A stretch of 64,000 bases of DNA from Gentiana macrophylla (taxonomy: Eukaryota; Streptophyta; Magnoliopsida; Gentianales; Gentianaceae), in NCBI GenBank assembly GCA_026214975.1, contig CM047808.1, positions 10,442,267 through 10,506,266 of the forward strand. Direction: 5' to 3'. The notes under the pieces were generated by a model. The model was not told the DNA's origin and made no database searches. It worked only from the letters and a program-made list of their open reading frames with translations. This document shows positions 1 through 11,989 of this stretch, piece by piece (the first letter of the stretch is position 1; each line of letters begins with the position of its first letter). The position numbers and the translations under genes are program-made.

Positions 1-152
1 ACAACCGTTGTAGGAAGGTTTTAACAAATGACATACATTACAACCACTCATTTCTAACCTCTCACACACGATAAAAGTGTATTATGTGAAAGAGAGTAAA
101 AATGAGAGACTCTAATGTATGCCACTTGGTATAACCTTTCTACAACCGTTGC
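1..152. mobile_element. MITE-like inverted-repeat element
   Basis: Nearly the whole stretch folds back on itself. The left arm (1-40) is an imperfect reverse complement of the right arm (about 114-152), about 33 of 39 positions by eye. A second inner stem pairs roughly 50-70 with 85-107. This is the shape of a miniature inverted-repeat transposable element. No superfamily can be assigned, because the left edge coincides with the window start and no target-site duplication can be read. It abuts an F-box gene remnant at its right side. Confidence 0.6.
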
Positions 153-159
153 ACCATAA

Positions 160-250
160 AATCTGATTGTCCCAACCATGAGGAAAATCCACTAACAGAA
201 ACAACTCAGTAGCCAGGTTGATAGTGAGGATTCACCAGAGTGGAAAAGGA
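160..250 (-). pseudogene. F-box/FBA gene remnant (C-terminal part)
   Basis: On the minus strand this short stretch matches the FBA-domain region of the intact F-box gene at 25674-26846. It encodes a version of the ILTFNLATELFQ...GWE motif (here ILTINLATELF...GWDN). It also aligns with the same part of the pseudogene at 1290-2025. Only about 30 codons survive and a stop lies just upstream. The MITE at 1-152 may have interrupted it. It is one of four F-box pieces in the window, so the locus was a tandem F-box cluster before the retrotransposons arrived. Confidence 0.6.
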
Positions 251-274
251 AATGAAACAACTCAATTTTCTATG

Positions 275-395
275 CCCCTAACAAAAATTGTATGCGATTA
301 ACATCGACAAAACCCTCCAACATTTCAATCAAACCAAACAATAACCGGCAAATGAACGATAGAAAAATTCAGAATCTCTTCAGAAAGCCTTTTCG
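275..395 (+). repeat. Fragment matching the Copia-A 5' leader
   Basis: This 120-bp segment is almost identical to the reverse complement of about 32680-32766, the untranslated leader of Copia-A, including the MNDRKIQNLFRK-coding stretch. Homology begins at the same point in both copies (taacaaaaat) and stops after cagaaag, where this copy passes directly into an F-box N-terminal fragment. The open reading frame across 292-630 is therefore a chance fusion of leader and F-box DNA. Confidence 0.7.
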
Positions 396-446
396 ATCAA
401 CTGTGTACCTCGTTATTTCATCCCTCCATATGATATCATTGGTAAG

Positions 447-566
447 CGTCATGATCGTTATCTTCAACTTCCTGAAGAAATCATTGAGGAGATTCTTGTT
501 AGGGAGGAAAAAGGGAAGCCTCCAACGGCGTCGTTTCAGAGTTGTTCTGAAACAACGCACCCATGA
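447..566 (+). pseudogene. F-box domain N-terminal fragment
   Basis: The plus strand reads RHDRYLQLPEEIIEEILVR, matching the start of the intact F-box protein (HHLHLPEEVIEDILIRLPVK). After the arginine the sequence diverges and ends at a TGA at 564-566. Only the first third of an F-box motif (LPxxIxxxIL) remains. It has the opposite orientation to the other F-box pieces. It is a remnant, not a functional gene. Confidence 0.65.
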
Positions 567-1289
567 AAACCTGGAATCTAATGCACCCATGACAACAATG
601 TCTTTTCATGTGGCGAAAAGAAAAAGGTAAATCTGAAGAAATGAAGGTGAAAATCATTCACCCTTCAAGGCCATAAAGATGACAATGAAGGACGCATAAG
701 CGTTTCGTATACCAAACATCAGCCTATACCTTTATACCCACAGGAGCCAAATAAAAAGGAAAAAACCTACAGGAAAAAGTAACAAGGCCGGAACAAGAAG
801 CCAATCGCTTTTAAAAGTTATATGCATAAGGCACACAATGCACGCTGCAATGATGACCACCTTGGATATGTAAAACACGGCATCCGTAAGCTAAAACAAC
901 AAGGAAACTCAGGCAGTGGACAATCCATCCAGCATATTAAAACACTTCTAAGAGTTCCTAATGGCTGTTCCATTCAACACCAAATGGCGCCAACCGCAGG
1001 TGAAAGAATTCTGCAACAGTATTTCACTAGGGAAGAACCAGAAAAAAAAGGTACCAGCCACATGTTGGGACAGGTAGAACAAAAATATTGAAGAAATTTT
1101 CTGGGAACTAGAAGAACTAAGACGTTCGAACCCAAATTTTCTATCACAAACAGAAATTTTCAACATGGATATAACTACAATTAGAACACCTTATGATGAT
1201 TCACGAGTGAAATAAATAAAAAATACAAAGAAATATTGGAATCAAGAACATGTAATGTATTAATTCGTATACATTACAACCACCTAAAT
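567..1289. other. Non-coding F-box-cluster flank with a duplicated segment
   Basis: I see no supportable gene here. Positions 1092-1250 are similar to 2222-2295 continued directly by 25345-25440, which are contiguous once Copia-1 is removed. This is an old duplication of the 3' flank of an F-box gene. A short inverted repeat (AATGTAT...ATACATT) lies at about 1256-1275, next to the truncated end of the following pseudogene. The ORFs in this stretch are short and unlike any protein I recognise. Confidence 0.5.
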
Positions 1290-2025
1290 TTCCTCTGTTG
1301 TCCCAACTTTGAGGAAATTTTGTTTTCTTCTGAAACAACTCAGTAGCAAGGTTGAAAGTGAGTATTTGGCACCCAAAAAGGTTTGCTCACACACACCAGT
1401 GAACGACCCCATTATCCAATGTGGAACATTTGGTTGAATAATGAACAACCAAAGGAAATCCTTCTAATTTTCTCCAAGCATTTGATCTTAGGTTGTATAC
1501 TTCAGCTCTATGTCCATCAACTTTTCCCCAATAGTCTAAGGTCACCACTCTAACAACCTTAAAATCCATGGTAACATTATCAAATCCAAAGCCAACCAAT
1601 TCGCAATGCTCTCGAGGACTGCAAAGGGGCGGAATGGGAAGAGTTCTCACCTGCTTCAATGATGGATTAACCAACAAACTATAGGGAGAATATCTCAAAC
1701 ACAGTATGCCATTGCAGTGACCAACCAATTTTAGCAAAACGTTGCTTTGAGAAGGCGGGAGATCAAAGTCAGGCCCTGGAGATGATGTATAATCGGCGGC
1801 TTGTTTTTGAAAATCACATATATTAATCAATCTAATAATGCCCTTGTGGAACTGAGTGGCAGATGCTCCCATTATAAAATCATTGCGAACGTATAAGCAC
1901 ATTGCAAGAAAAGTTTCTCCTCCACTTCTAATAAGATGCTTGTGTATGAAAGGATGAAGCCAACTGATGATTCTGCTATAGGAATGGGGGGAAGATACAT
2001 ACAGATGAGGAGGAAGGGTATTCAT
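1290..2025 (-). pseudogene. F-box/FBA protein pseudogene
   Basis: The longest frame (2025 to 1387, 212 codons) aligns along most of its length with the intact paralogue at 25674-26846. Shared blocks include LVGHCNGILCL, LLVNPSLKQV, LVGFGFD.VTMDFKVVR and RAEVY.LRSN.WRK..GFPL. Such proteins normally act as substrate receptors of SCF ubiquitin ligases. The F-box itself is missing: the first 25 residues are unrelated to the LPEEVIEDIL motif. A TGA interrupts the frame after VHWCV, beyond which NLFGCQILTFNLATELFQ continues to about 1310 before homology ends. It lacks the SKP1-binding domain and the C-terminal third, so it is a 5'- and 3'-damaged paralogue. Confidence 0.8.
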
Positions 2026-2295
2026 TTGCTAATGAGAAACCCCCCTTCCTGTTGCCAATTTAAAGGCAAAAGAACTTTGAGGACTAACAGCAACATCATC
2101 AAATGATTTTGTGCTTCCATAGTTGGAATCAGCCTATTCAAGCATCCACAAGGCGACCAAATCAGTTGGCCAACTTATACCATACTCCTAACTTAAACAA
2201 TACTATGGATCAAGTATAACATAAAAAAAATTGAAGAAACTGTCTGGAAACTAGAACCAAGACATTCCAACCCAAAATTTCTACTAGAAACAGAA
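2026..2295. other. Non-coding flank of the F-box pseudogene
   Basis: No gene is visible. The last 75 bases duplicate about 1092-1151. The final five bases (cagaa, 2291-2295) form the left target-site duplication of Copia-1 and recur at 25340-25344. Confidence 0.6.
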
Positions 2296-2584
2296 TGTTG
2301 GATATTGTGCTGAGACATTAAGTGTTTATTTTCTGTTTTTGTAATAATTTGACTCAGTCATAGTTTGTTAGAAATGTTGAGTCTAAATAGGAAGAAGTCT
2401 TCCACATTTTCCCTAGTTTATAGGAGATAGTTGCAAGGATAAGGTTTATCCTATTATCATGTTATTTCGTTTCTTTGATGTAAGTTTATGGCTATATATA
2501 GCCTGCTGCAAATGAATAAAAGAAGAACAAGTTCTCAGCATTCATTTTGTCCATTTACAAAGTATTATCAATTAAGTTCCAACA
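2296..2584 (+). repeat. Copia-1 5' LTR
   Basis: 289 bp, TGTTGG...CCAACA. It holds a TATA box inside a perfect 14-bp palindrome, ggctatatatagcc (2490-2503), and an AATAAA at about 2515. The primer binding site follows after one base at 2586. Confidence 0.95.
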
Positions 2585-2600
2585 GTGGTATCAGAGCCAT

Positions 2601-5600
2601 ATGGCCGAATCAAACTTTGTTCAAGCTGCCATTCCTAAATTTGATGGTCACTATGATCATTGGAGCATGTTGATGGAAAACTTCCTTAGGTCCAAGGAGT
2701 TTTGGTCTGTCATAGAAGGAGGTGTGCCTAATGCCACTGGTACACTCAATGAAGCTCAGAAAACTGAGCAGGAAGGCAAGAAGTTGAAGGATTTGAAGGC
2801 CAAGAACTATCTATTTCAGGCAATAGATAGATCCATTTTGGAAACAATTCTGAGTAAGGAGACTGCCAAGGACATTTGGGACTCCATGAAGAAGAAATAT
2901 CAAGGGAATGCTAGGGTGAAAAGATCCCAACTCCAAGCCTTGAGGAGAGATTTTGAAACTCTCTCTATGAAGGATGGGGAATCTGTTGCTGCATACTGTT
3001 CCAGAACCATGGAAATATGCAACAAGATGAGGTTTCTTGGAGAAAAGATGGATGATGTTGCAGTGGTTGAAAAGATCTTGAGGTCCCTCAGCCCCAAATT
3101 CAATTATGTAGTGTGTTCCATTGAGGAATCAAAGGATGTAGACACACTTTCATTGGATGAATTGCAAGCCTCTTTGCAAGTTCATGAGCAGAAAATGACC
3201 AGAACAGAAGGTCATGAGGAGCAAGCTTTGAAGGCTACCTCTTTCAATTCAAGAGGAAGAGGAAGGGGTAGAGGAAAAGGAAGGGGCAGAGGTGGTGGCA
3301 GAGACTCTAGCAGTGGCAGAGATGGCCTCAAAAACTCAGACACTGATCAGAAAGGTAAAAGGCATGACAAATCTCAAGTGGAGTGTTATAGATGTCATAA
3401 ATTTGGACACTATAAGTCTGAATGTTACACAAAGATGCCTGGAGACAAGGACAATGAACACAAAAGCAAGGGAGAGGTGTCAAATTTCATGGAGACTGAG
3501 GACAGTGCCACACTTCTCATGGCTGTCCATTCCACATATGAAGCTTCAAATAACATCTGGTATGTTGATACAGGCTGTAGCAATCATATGTGTGGAGATA
3601 AGGCTATGTTCACTACTTTTCATGATACACATCACTCTAAAATTAGTTTTGGTGATAAATCTGCTGTCATGACTGTAGGAAAGGGAAATATAGAAATTCA
3701 GACAAAGAATGGTGGTGTAGAAATCATTTCTGATGTATTGTATGTGCCTAAACTAAAATGCAATCTGCTAAGTGTTGGCCAGTTGCAAGAAAAGAACTAT
3801 GAAGTCACATTCAAGGACAAAATGTGCAAAATTTATGATCCTACAAGAGGCACAATTGCTATGATAAAAATGAATGCAGGCAGATTGTTTCCCCTACATG
3901 TAACACCTGTTAAGAAGTGCTTGATGGCCAAAAGTGGAGATGCATCATGGCTGTGGCATTACAGGTATGGTCATTTGAATTTTGGTGATTTACAGAACTT
4001 AAGACAGAAGAATATGGTGGAAGGACTACCAAAAATTCAGGCTCCTGCACAAGTTTGTGAGGAGTGTACCATGGGGAAACAACACAGACTCCCATTTCCA
4101 AAGGGCAAAGCACAGAGGGCAACAGAGGTGCTAGGACTGATACACACAGATTTGTGTGGTCCAATTACTCCAACTTCAAATGGTGGAATAAGGTATGTAA
4201 TTACTTTCACAGATGATAAAACAAGGAAAACTTGGGTCAGTTTTTTAAGGGAGAAATCTGAGGCATTCATGGCTTTCAAAACTTTTAAAAATCATGTTGA
4301 AGTTGAGACAGGTAAAAAGATTCAGAGACTGAGATCAGACAGGGGTGGAGAGTTTTGCTCACATGAATTTGAGAAATTCTGTGATGAGCTTGGCATCAAA
4401 AAGGAGTGACAAAGCAAATCTCATACTCCACAACAAAATGGAGTATCGAAAAGAAAAAGCAGACCATACTCAACATGGTGAGGAGTATGATGCTTTTGAC
4501 AGGGGTACCAAAGAGTTTTGGCCTGGTCAGAAATTGGAGTGTGTATGTATCAAGCAGAAGCCCCACAAGTGCTGTGAATGACATGACACAACAGCAAGCA
4601 TGGACTGGACACACACCAAATGTAAGTAATTTCAGAATATTTGGCTGCATTGCATTTGCACATGTACCTGATGCAAACAGGAAGAAGCTCAGTGATAAAG
4701 GGGATAAATGTGTGTTCTTGGGGCTAAGTGAGCAATCCAAGGCATACAAATTATATAATCCAGTCACAAAGAAGGTTGTAATTAGCAAAGATGTGGTCTT
4801 TGATGAATCAAAGGCCTGGAACTGGAATCACAGAGGCAAGACAGATGATATCTTGTTTGATATTGACATTGAGAATGTGCAGGCAGATGAGGAGGCTGGA
4901 ATGCAAGCAGAAAACATAGATGATACAACAGTTGATGCTGAAAATGATGGACTTGTGGAAACTGAAAATGCTAATGATGAAGAATTAAGTGAACATACTG
5001 AGTTTCACACTGATACTTCATCAAATGAGGAGGAAACCAGACCACAAAGATCAAGGAAAAGACCCTTGTGGATGACTCAATATGATATACCAACTTTACC
5101 AGGAGAAACAAACTACTATGCCCTTATGACAGAAGGAGATCCTACCACATTTGATGAAGCTATAAAAGATTCAAAGTGGAAGGATGCTATGGATGAAGAA
5201 ATGGCATCCATTCTGAGGAATGATACATGGGAACTTGCAGAATTACCAGCTGGACACAAGACCATTGGGGTAAAGTGGCTGTATAAAACTAAGCTCAATG
5301 AGAAGGGAAAGGTGGATAAGCTGAAGGCAAGACTAGTTGCTAAGGGATACAAGCAAGAGTATGGCATTGATTACAATGAAGTCTTTGCACCTGTTGCAAG
5401 GATGGACACTATCAGATTGGTAGTATCTATAGCTGCACAACAGAACTGGAAGGTGTATCAGCTTGATGTGAAGTCTGCATTTTTAAATGGAAGAATTACT
5501 GAGGAGGTGTACATTGATCAACCTCAAGGATATGTTAAGGCTGGACATGAAGACAAAGTGTGCAGGCTTAGAAAGGCTTTATATGGATTGAAGCAGGCCC

Positions 5601-6022
5601 CTAGGGCCTGGTACAGCTGCATTGACTCATACTTCAACAAAAATGGTTTTCAAAGATGTCCACATGAACCTACACTGTATGTGAAGAAAGGAAAGAATGG
5701 TGATATGTTAGTGGTCTGCTTATATGTTGATGACCTGATTTATACAGGTAATAGCACAGACATGATGACTGACTTCAAGAAAGATATGATGAAGACCTTT
5801 CAAATGACAGATTTAGGACTGATGCACTACTATTTAGGCATTGAAGTACAACAAAAGGAGGATGGTATCTTTATAACTCAAAGGAAATACACCTCTGAGT
5901 TACTGGACAGGTTCAAAATGAAGGAATGCAACCCTGTGAAGACACCAGCAGATGTTGGAGTTAAGCTCACCAAAGCTGGAGATGGAAAGAAAATTGATGC
6001 AAATCTGTATATGCAAATGGTA
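2601..6022 (+). pseudogene. Copia-1 Gag-Pol, first part (gag, protease, integrase, RT), frameshifted
   Basis: Start ATG at 2601 lies directly behind the primer site. Residues follow copia order: a UBN2-type gag, a CCHC zinc knuckle CYRCHKFGHYKSEC (about 262-275), an aspartic protease site WYVDTGCSNHMCG (D about 323), an integrase zinc-finger region beginning HYRYGH (about 453), and catalytic Asp in HTDLCG (about 517) and RSDRGGEF (about 580). The frame breaks between 4404 and 4460 (two small shifts around the QQNGV motif). It resumes as 4460-6022 with an acidic linker and an RT containing [23 protein letters not shown] and YVDDL. At 6023 the nested gypsy element interrupts the RT after MQMVGC. 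The missing C-terminus continues at 24330. With such young LTRs, the frameshift may be a sequencing error. Confidence 0.92.
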
Positions 6023-6736
6023 GGGTGTGTAACACCCCGGTTTCCAATCCCGTCGGCCGCCGGTATTGGTCACCGTAGTGCCACTCATCACGACCACACA
6101 CGATCGTGGCGGTAACATGCAACATTCCACAACAGAAAGAAAATAAACATTCACCATTCATTATTTTAAAAGAAAATATTCAAGTGAGTGCAAATAGCCC
6201 AAGAAAATGAAATTATGCGAACGTCAAAATCTTTAAAATTTAAAATTCCAAATAATGTAGAAAACATGTGGATCGCGACTACGTGGCTCTCAAACCCCGC
6301 GACATCCCAAAGAACGAGCAAACATCCATAAAGTACTCGCTAAGAATCTGCTCCCATAAATGGATCATAGCAGGTCAAACGAAAGCAAAACCGTCAACTA
6401 TAAAGTTGAGTAAGAATAAATCTAGTATACGCAAGGTAAAACCAACCCACAAAAGTACCACCAATTTATGAAGGACCCAAACAATCCACAAAAGTTACGA
6501 CCAATCCACAACGGATACCATACATCACAACTATCCACCTAAAGGTCCCGAATGTGCACATCCCTCAAAAGGGTAAACCCTATAGAGGAGGATCCTAAAG
6601 GTCATCCAATGGTGCCATTAGTTAAATGGACCATCGCGCACTGGGGTGCAAGGAAACCTTCCCGGGTTCCCGGCTTCGGGTGCTACCCTATCCGGCCCGA
6701 CCATACCAATGTCTGCAACTCCCCAAATACGCTAAG

Positions 6737-8719
6737 TGTTGAAATAGTGTCCTAAACCCAATCGGGTTGGACCGGATCCGACCGGGTCGGATCATTTCTA
6801 CTATTTCTTTATGTTTATACATATATTAAATGGCTTTCATGTTGTCGTATATATGTTCTTTTAAAGGACCAATTGTGAATTGCTATATGATAACGCCCTT
6901 AGTATTAAATCGCGTGATAGAGAAACCATGATAGGCGATTATGGTTGATGAGATCTCTAATCACTTTAATAAGTTTGATACTTAAATGTCTCTAGGCGAT
7001 GTACTATCAAACAGGGCATTGATAGTATAAAACAGACTAGCACGTATTAGATGTCTTCTGCCTTTAAGAAGCGTGGGATAGATCTCGCTATCGAAGTGTA
7101 GAGACACTTGGGTATGCGTGGACGTGTATTAGAGAATGCGCGACGTTAGGGATCGACCCACTTACACGATAAGTGTCACACTATGTGGCGGTTGTGTAAT
7201 TATCCTTAAGACCGAGTCTTCATGGCATCACGGTGTGGATTGTCATGCTTTGACACTATTGAGGTTTCCAGCCATGGGCGATCATGCGGTAGTGATTGGG
7301 TGTGATCTCAAGCACGCGGAGTATACATGATTGGTCGTCCGGGAATCGCGTATCCTATGATTGGGATCGAATATCCGAAATGGCCTTCTTATAAGGAATG
7401 TCTTACTCTCGTGAATCTTTGCAAAGTGGGAGTAAACGAGTTACTTCGAGAGAGCATGATATCCAGATTATAAGATACGGTCGTTGATGTTTTGACACTG
7501 ACTAACGACCGTATGGATATTATTACAATGATAGGATTGTAAGTTACACGGTAATCGCTTTCACATGAAAGGTAGTAGTCATTGCATTTGACTCTTCCGA
7601 TGATTGGGGTCACGGTGTGTTGCTGACGCTATCCCGTGATCGTTAGGCATGAAGGGCATTTTCGTAATTTGCACTTTGTGTCTACGGCCAACATATTCGA
7701 AGCCTATCGGGTCACACACATAAGAACATCTAGCGGATTAAAATGTGGTTATAGATGATAACCAAATAAGGAAAGTTTATCTCGAGACTATAAAGGTTAT
7801 AGTGGTAAATTAATATGGTGGTATTTATTTATTATGAATAAATTAAATACAAGATATTAATAATATTATATTAATTAAAGAATATTCCGAAGCCAATTTA
7901 TGGCTAAAGGTGGCATAACTTATTTGTGTATAAGATACACTTGGATTATGCAATTTAATTAATGATATTACCTATTATTAATATTAGATATTAATAAAAA
8001 TAAAATAATATAGATATATGATCTATACATGCGTGTGTGCATAAATGCAAATTGATTTGCATGCATGCAAGTATGCGTATATATATATGATATTATTAGA
8101 TTTATTTTGTGTAATATATATATGTGATATATACACACGTAAAATTGATTTATGGTAATAAAATAAAGATAGTCAATATTAGATATTGACAATATCTTGG
8201 AATATTCAATATAAGATATTGACAATATCCTAGATTTATTTAATATGAGATATTATAATAAATGAGATAAATCAATCTATTATATTTTCCTTATTTTATT
8301 GGGAAAAGGTTTTCTTCCTCCACTCATATTTGGGCGCCATATACACTATAAATATAGTGTGGGTGTCAAGCTCTTTTGTACATCATAATTCCAAGAGCTA
8401 ATAGTTCTTGTGTAAAATTGGAGAGCATCCTATGAGAGTTGGAGAGAGGAAAAGGGCCGGCCCTAGCAACCGGAGTTTTCCAATAAAGCAATCCATGGTG
8501 GGATTCCGCGGTCGCTTCGTGGACTAAATGGGTAGAGGCCGAACACTTGGCGGCTCCATGCGAATCCTACTCTCCTGGGCGGTCAAAGCGTCGATCTTTT
8601 AGATCAACCAAGGTAACCACCGTCTCACTATCTATTTGTTTATTGCTTAAACGAAGTCGATCTTGGGTCGATAGAAATAAATTTTTGAATTCATTGCGTT
8701 CCGCATAGATTTCCTAACA
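6737..8719 (+). repeat. Copia-2 5' LTR
   Basis: 1983 bp. Near its start is a strong dyad, gatccgaccgggtcggatc (about 6775-6793). The TATA box (8347-8354) lies in a perfect inverted repeat, acactata-aa-tatagtgt (8343-8360). An AT-rich tract with tatata and tgcatgcatgc runs at 7975-8290. It ends at 8719 before the primer site. Confidence 0.93.
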
Positions 8720-11700
8720 ATGGTATCGAGAGAGCTTCGAGCTTAAGCAATAAGCATGTTATTTTATGTAGTTAATTTTATCATTTAAATCACGTAATTA
8801 AAAGATGAAAGATTTTGATTTGCAAAATTGATACACGAAAAAAAAAAAAAAAAAAAAGGGGATCGGGTGGTGCTCGCCGATCAGGCGGCGGCACCACCAC
8901 CGCGGCGGTCAAGGCGGGCGGCGGCAAAGAGGGCAACTCGCGCCGCGATCGTTGACCGCCAATGCCATGGGATCTCCAAATTTTTGTTTTGTGTATTTTG
9001 TGATTCAATATGGTTCATAGTTGTGATTGGTAATTCCTCCTTTGTTTAATTGTGTCGTGCTAACCAATGGTTCAAATAGTTTAGGGCCATCGGGATGCCA
9101 CACAAGATTAAAATAATATTGGCCTTTCCAAACTTTGTTTGGAATAGCTGAGCCCTTTTCAAATATTTGATTTGGAATAGCTTAGCTTTGCAGCCACTTC
9201 CAAAATTTTGATTTTGGGAAGTGGCGAGCCTAAACTAAAATTATTGGCCTTTCCAAATATTTGATTTGGAATAGCCAGACCTTTTCAAATATTTGATTTG
9301 TAAAAGCGCAGCTTGCGCCACTTCCAAAATTTTGATTTTGGAAAGTGGCTGCGCTAAGCCAAATTTGGTTTAGAAACCAGCATCCCTTTGATTGCGAATC
9401 AAAAGGAAAAAACAAAAGAGAAATAATTTTAATTTTGATTTATTTTTAGAATAGTTCTAATTAATTAAAATTAAAATTAAAATCGGTTTAAAATTAATCG
9501 TTAATTTTATTTCGATTAAAATCATTTAATTAATTAAATGTTAATTAGTTAATTGATTGGATAAAATTATTTAATAGATTAAATGTTAATTGATTAATTA
9601 AGACGCAAGTAGTTAAATTTTAATTTTATTTTTTCATAAGATTTTATTGTATGGATTAGATATAGTAGATATAATATGATTATATGGATTTTATTGATCG
9701 CTGACTCGAATCGATAGGATAGATGTGAATGATTTAATTTTTCTGTTGGTTTAAAATTGTCCTAGGCCATTATGAAGAACGTGACCTAGTTTATTTTCTG
9801 CATTTATCCCATTCCTGACTCTCTCTGCAAAGCGGCGGGTGTATTTATTTTATTAGATAGAATTAAATGTAACAAGAATGGAGCGGAAGATGGAGACCAA
9901 AGAAAGACGAAAATAAAGATCTCATTAGAGAATGGAGCATTAAAGATCCTATTGGTGGTTGCAACCTACTTTTAGATTGTGACCAGCGGTTTTCGCTCGG
10001 TTTGTATTCAAACCGCACCTAGGAAAAGTCCATGATCATACCGGTTACTTTACGCATTTATTTATTTTGTGCTTGTATTTATTTTATATGATACGATAGA
10101 TGCATGACTAGGCACGATCTAGATGAATGTGTAGGATGTATGTCTTTAGAGATAGATATATTTGATGAGACCGCAATTAAAAATTAATTAAGTGAATTAA
10201 TTTACATAAATACTTCCACAACAAAAATCAAGTCGGAACGTTGTCTCCCAATATTATAACGACGGTGAAGAGCCTGTGTTCGGATCCAACTGATCGACCA
10301 CCGCCGGGAGTTGACCTACCTCGGGTATATCGTCGTTATTGAGATATGATCGTATGAGATCTCGTGAATATTGGGTTATGACTTGACTAGAGTCTTTCGG
10401 TGATTGGCCACCGTCAGGGCCGTCTGACTTTAGAGACAAGGGGTTGACTAACACATAGTGATGTGTATCGCCAAAGAGTTGACTAGTCAACCACTGAGAA
10501 TCACATAGAGATGTGAATGGTAAATAGTTACCTACCTTTCGAAATTATCTTGGTTGATCGACCACCGCCGGGAATCAAGGTAACTAGATTGGATCTCAGC
10601 CACTAAAGAATTTTGAAATATTCTTGAAAGTCAATTGGAAGTAGTTGACTAGTGGGAGCAAAATCATAAACCAAAAGACCATTTTTGATTTTGCGTGTAT
10701 AAACCACAACACTCATTTATTTTCATTTTTATGTTGTAGTTTTTGCAAACTTTATATTTATGTTTAATTCTCGATTAGTAAAACCAAATTATGAGTGTTA
10801 CCTTTTGAGAAACGTTCTCAAATATGGTTAAGTAATTTTAATCCTTTTAAAGTAAGCAATGACACGAGCAATCCCGTTATAGTAGTTGGAGACAAGGAGA
10901 CTACATATTCAATGCAGTGCTCCAAGACTTTAATTATTAAAGAAAAGCGGGAGCTCGTGATATTGGACACGATCCAATATAATCATTCGGTCATACGATG
11001 ACGAGTTATTCAAACGTTGGATAAGAATGACTAGACCGAATTTTGGAAAGGATGTTTTCAAATTGTAAGATTTAAGTATCGACTTAATTCTATCATTGCT
11101 TAAAAGCTAATTAAATAGTTAATGTTTTAAATACGATTTAAAAGGTTAAATAAACTATTTAATAAACTTTAGATTTTCTTTATGAAAGGAAATTGAAAAC
11201 ATAGCTCTTGTGATCTTTCTTAAGTCTTATGAAGACTACACTAAGAAATATTTACAAGTGCCTGAAGGATTAAAAAGGAAAGTTAAGGCATGTGCTTAAA
11301 TAGAGAACTTATTGAAGTTTCTATTCTAGGCAAGTGAGTTGAGATAAATCTATCTAAGTTCAAGTCAACTCTTAGATATATGATATCTTACGAGTGTGAT
11401 TAAATTAGAAAGATTAAATACAGATATGGAAGGTTAAACAAATGTTGTAACACTTACCATATTCTGGATCTAGTAAACTGATAAGGGAACTAAATAAATG
11501 TTATTATGTTCCGGTTCTTATGAAGAATACGTTTTCAGGATTTAGTAGACACATTCAATTGTAAAGAATAAATGTTATTCTAATAAAGTTGGAAGGTCAC
11601 TTTGATCCAACATACTAGATTGTTGTCACTATATAGTTGATATATGTGATAAGGTCTCAACCGAATATTTGTATGGTCATTATCCTTGATATTTGTAGTT

Positions 11701-11989
11701 GTTCTGATGTAGTCTCTCCGGAAGGGAAGCGCGTAATTAAACGTCATTCGATGATGTTGAACCATATGATTATGAATCATGTGGGTTATAATGTATCTTA
11801 TCCAAAGAGGACTAAAATACACTTTTTCTAAAAGGTTATAAAATCTAGAAAGTTGTCCAAAGCCTAAACATACCGATGTTTGTTGGCTTATGACAATTAA
11901 TGCCACAAATAATTGTTTGTTAATCTCTACGACTATTTTAGAAATAGTCAAGTGTACTTATTGAAGTACAACAATTCGGAAACCCGAAA
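8720..11989 (+). other. Copia-2 untranslated leader and eroded gag region
   Basis: It contains the primer site at 8721, an A run (8839-8857), a GC-rich GGC-repeat stretch (8870-8960), a hairpin array (9126-9406), a very AT-rich block (9420-9640), and a motif gatcgaccaccgccggga at about 10291 and 10555. I find no gag or protease motif I would defend. Short ORFs here are not conserved-looking. It could be a replaced or non-coding leader of a non-autonomous family. Confidence 0.5.
9126..9406 (+). repeat. Array of seven short hairpins in the Copia-2 leader
   Basis: Inverted repeats occur at 9126-9144, 9158-9178, 9194-9224, 9251-9271, 9284-9304, 9317-9350 and 9384-9406. Most have arms of the type TTCCAAA/TTTGGAA around a TTTGA-containing loop. 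The sixth extends into a longer stem through agcgcag/ctgcgct. The last is CCCTTTGATT-gcg-AATCAAAAGG. Confidence 0.75.

Noticed and set aside
292..630. 112-codon ORF as a small protein gene
   Set aside because: It crosses a junction between retroelement leader and F-box DNA in a frame that matches neither.
2488..2673. 61-codon ORF at the Copia-1 LTR/leader border
   Set aside because: It starts upstream of the TATA region and runs across the primer site; gag starts at 2601 in another frame.
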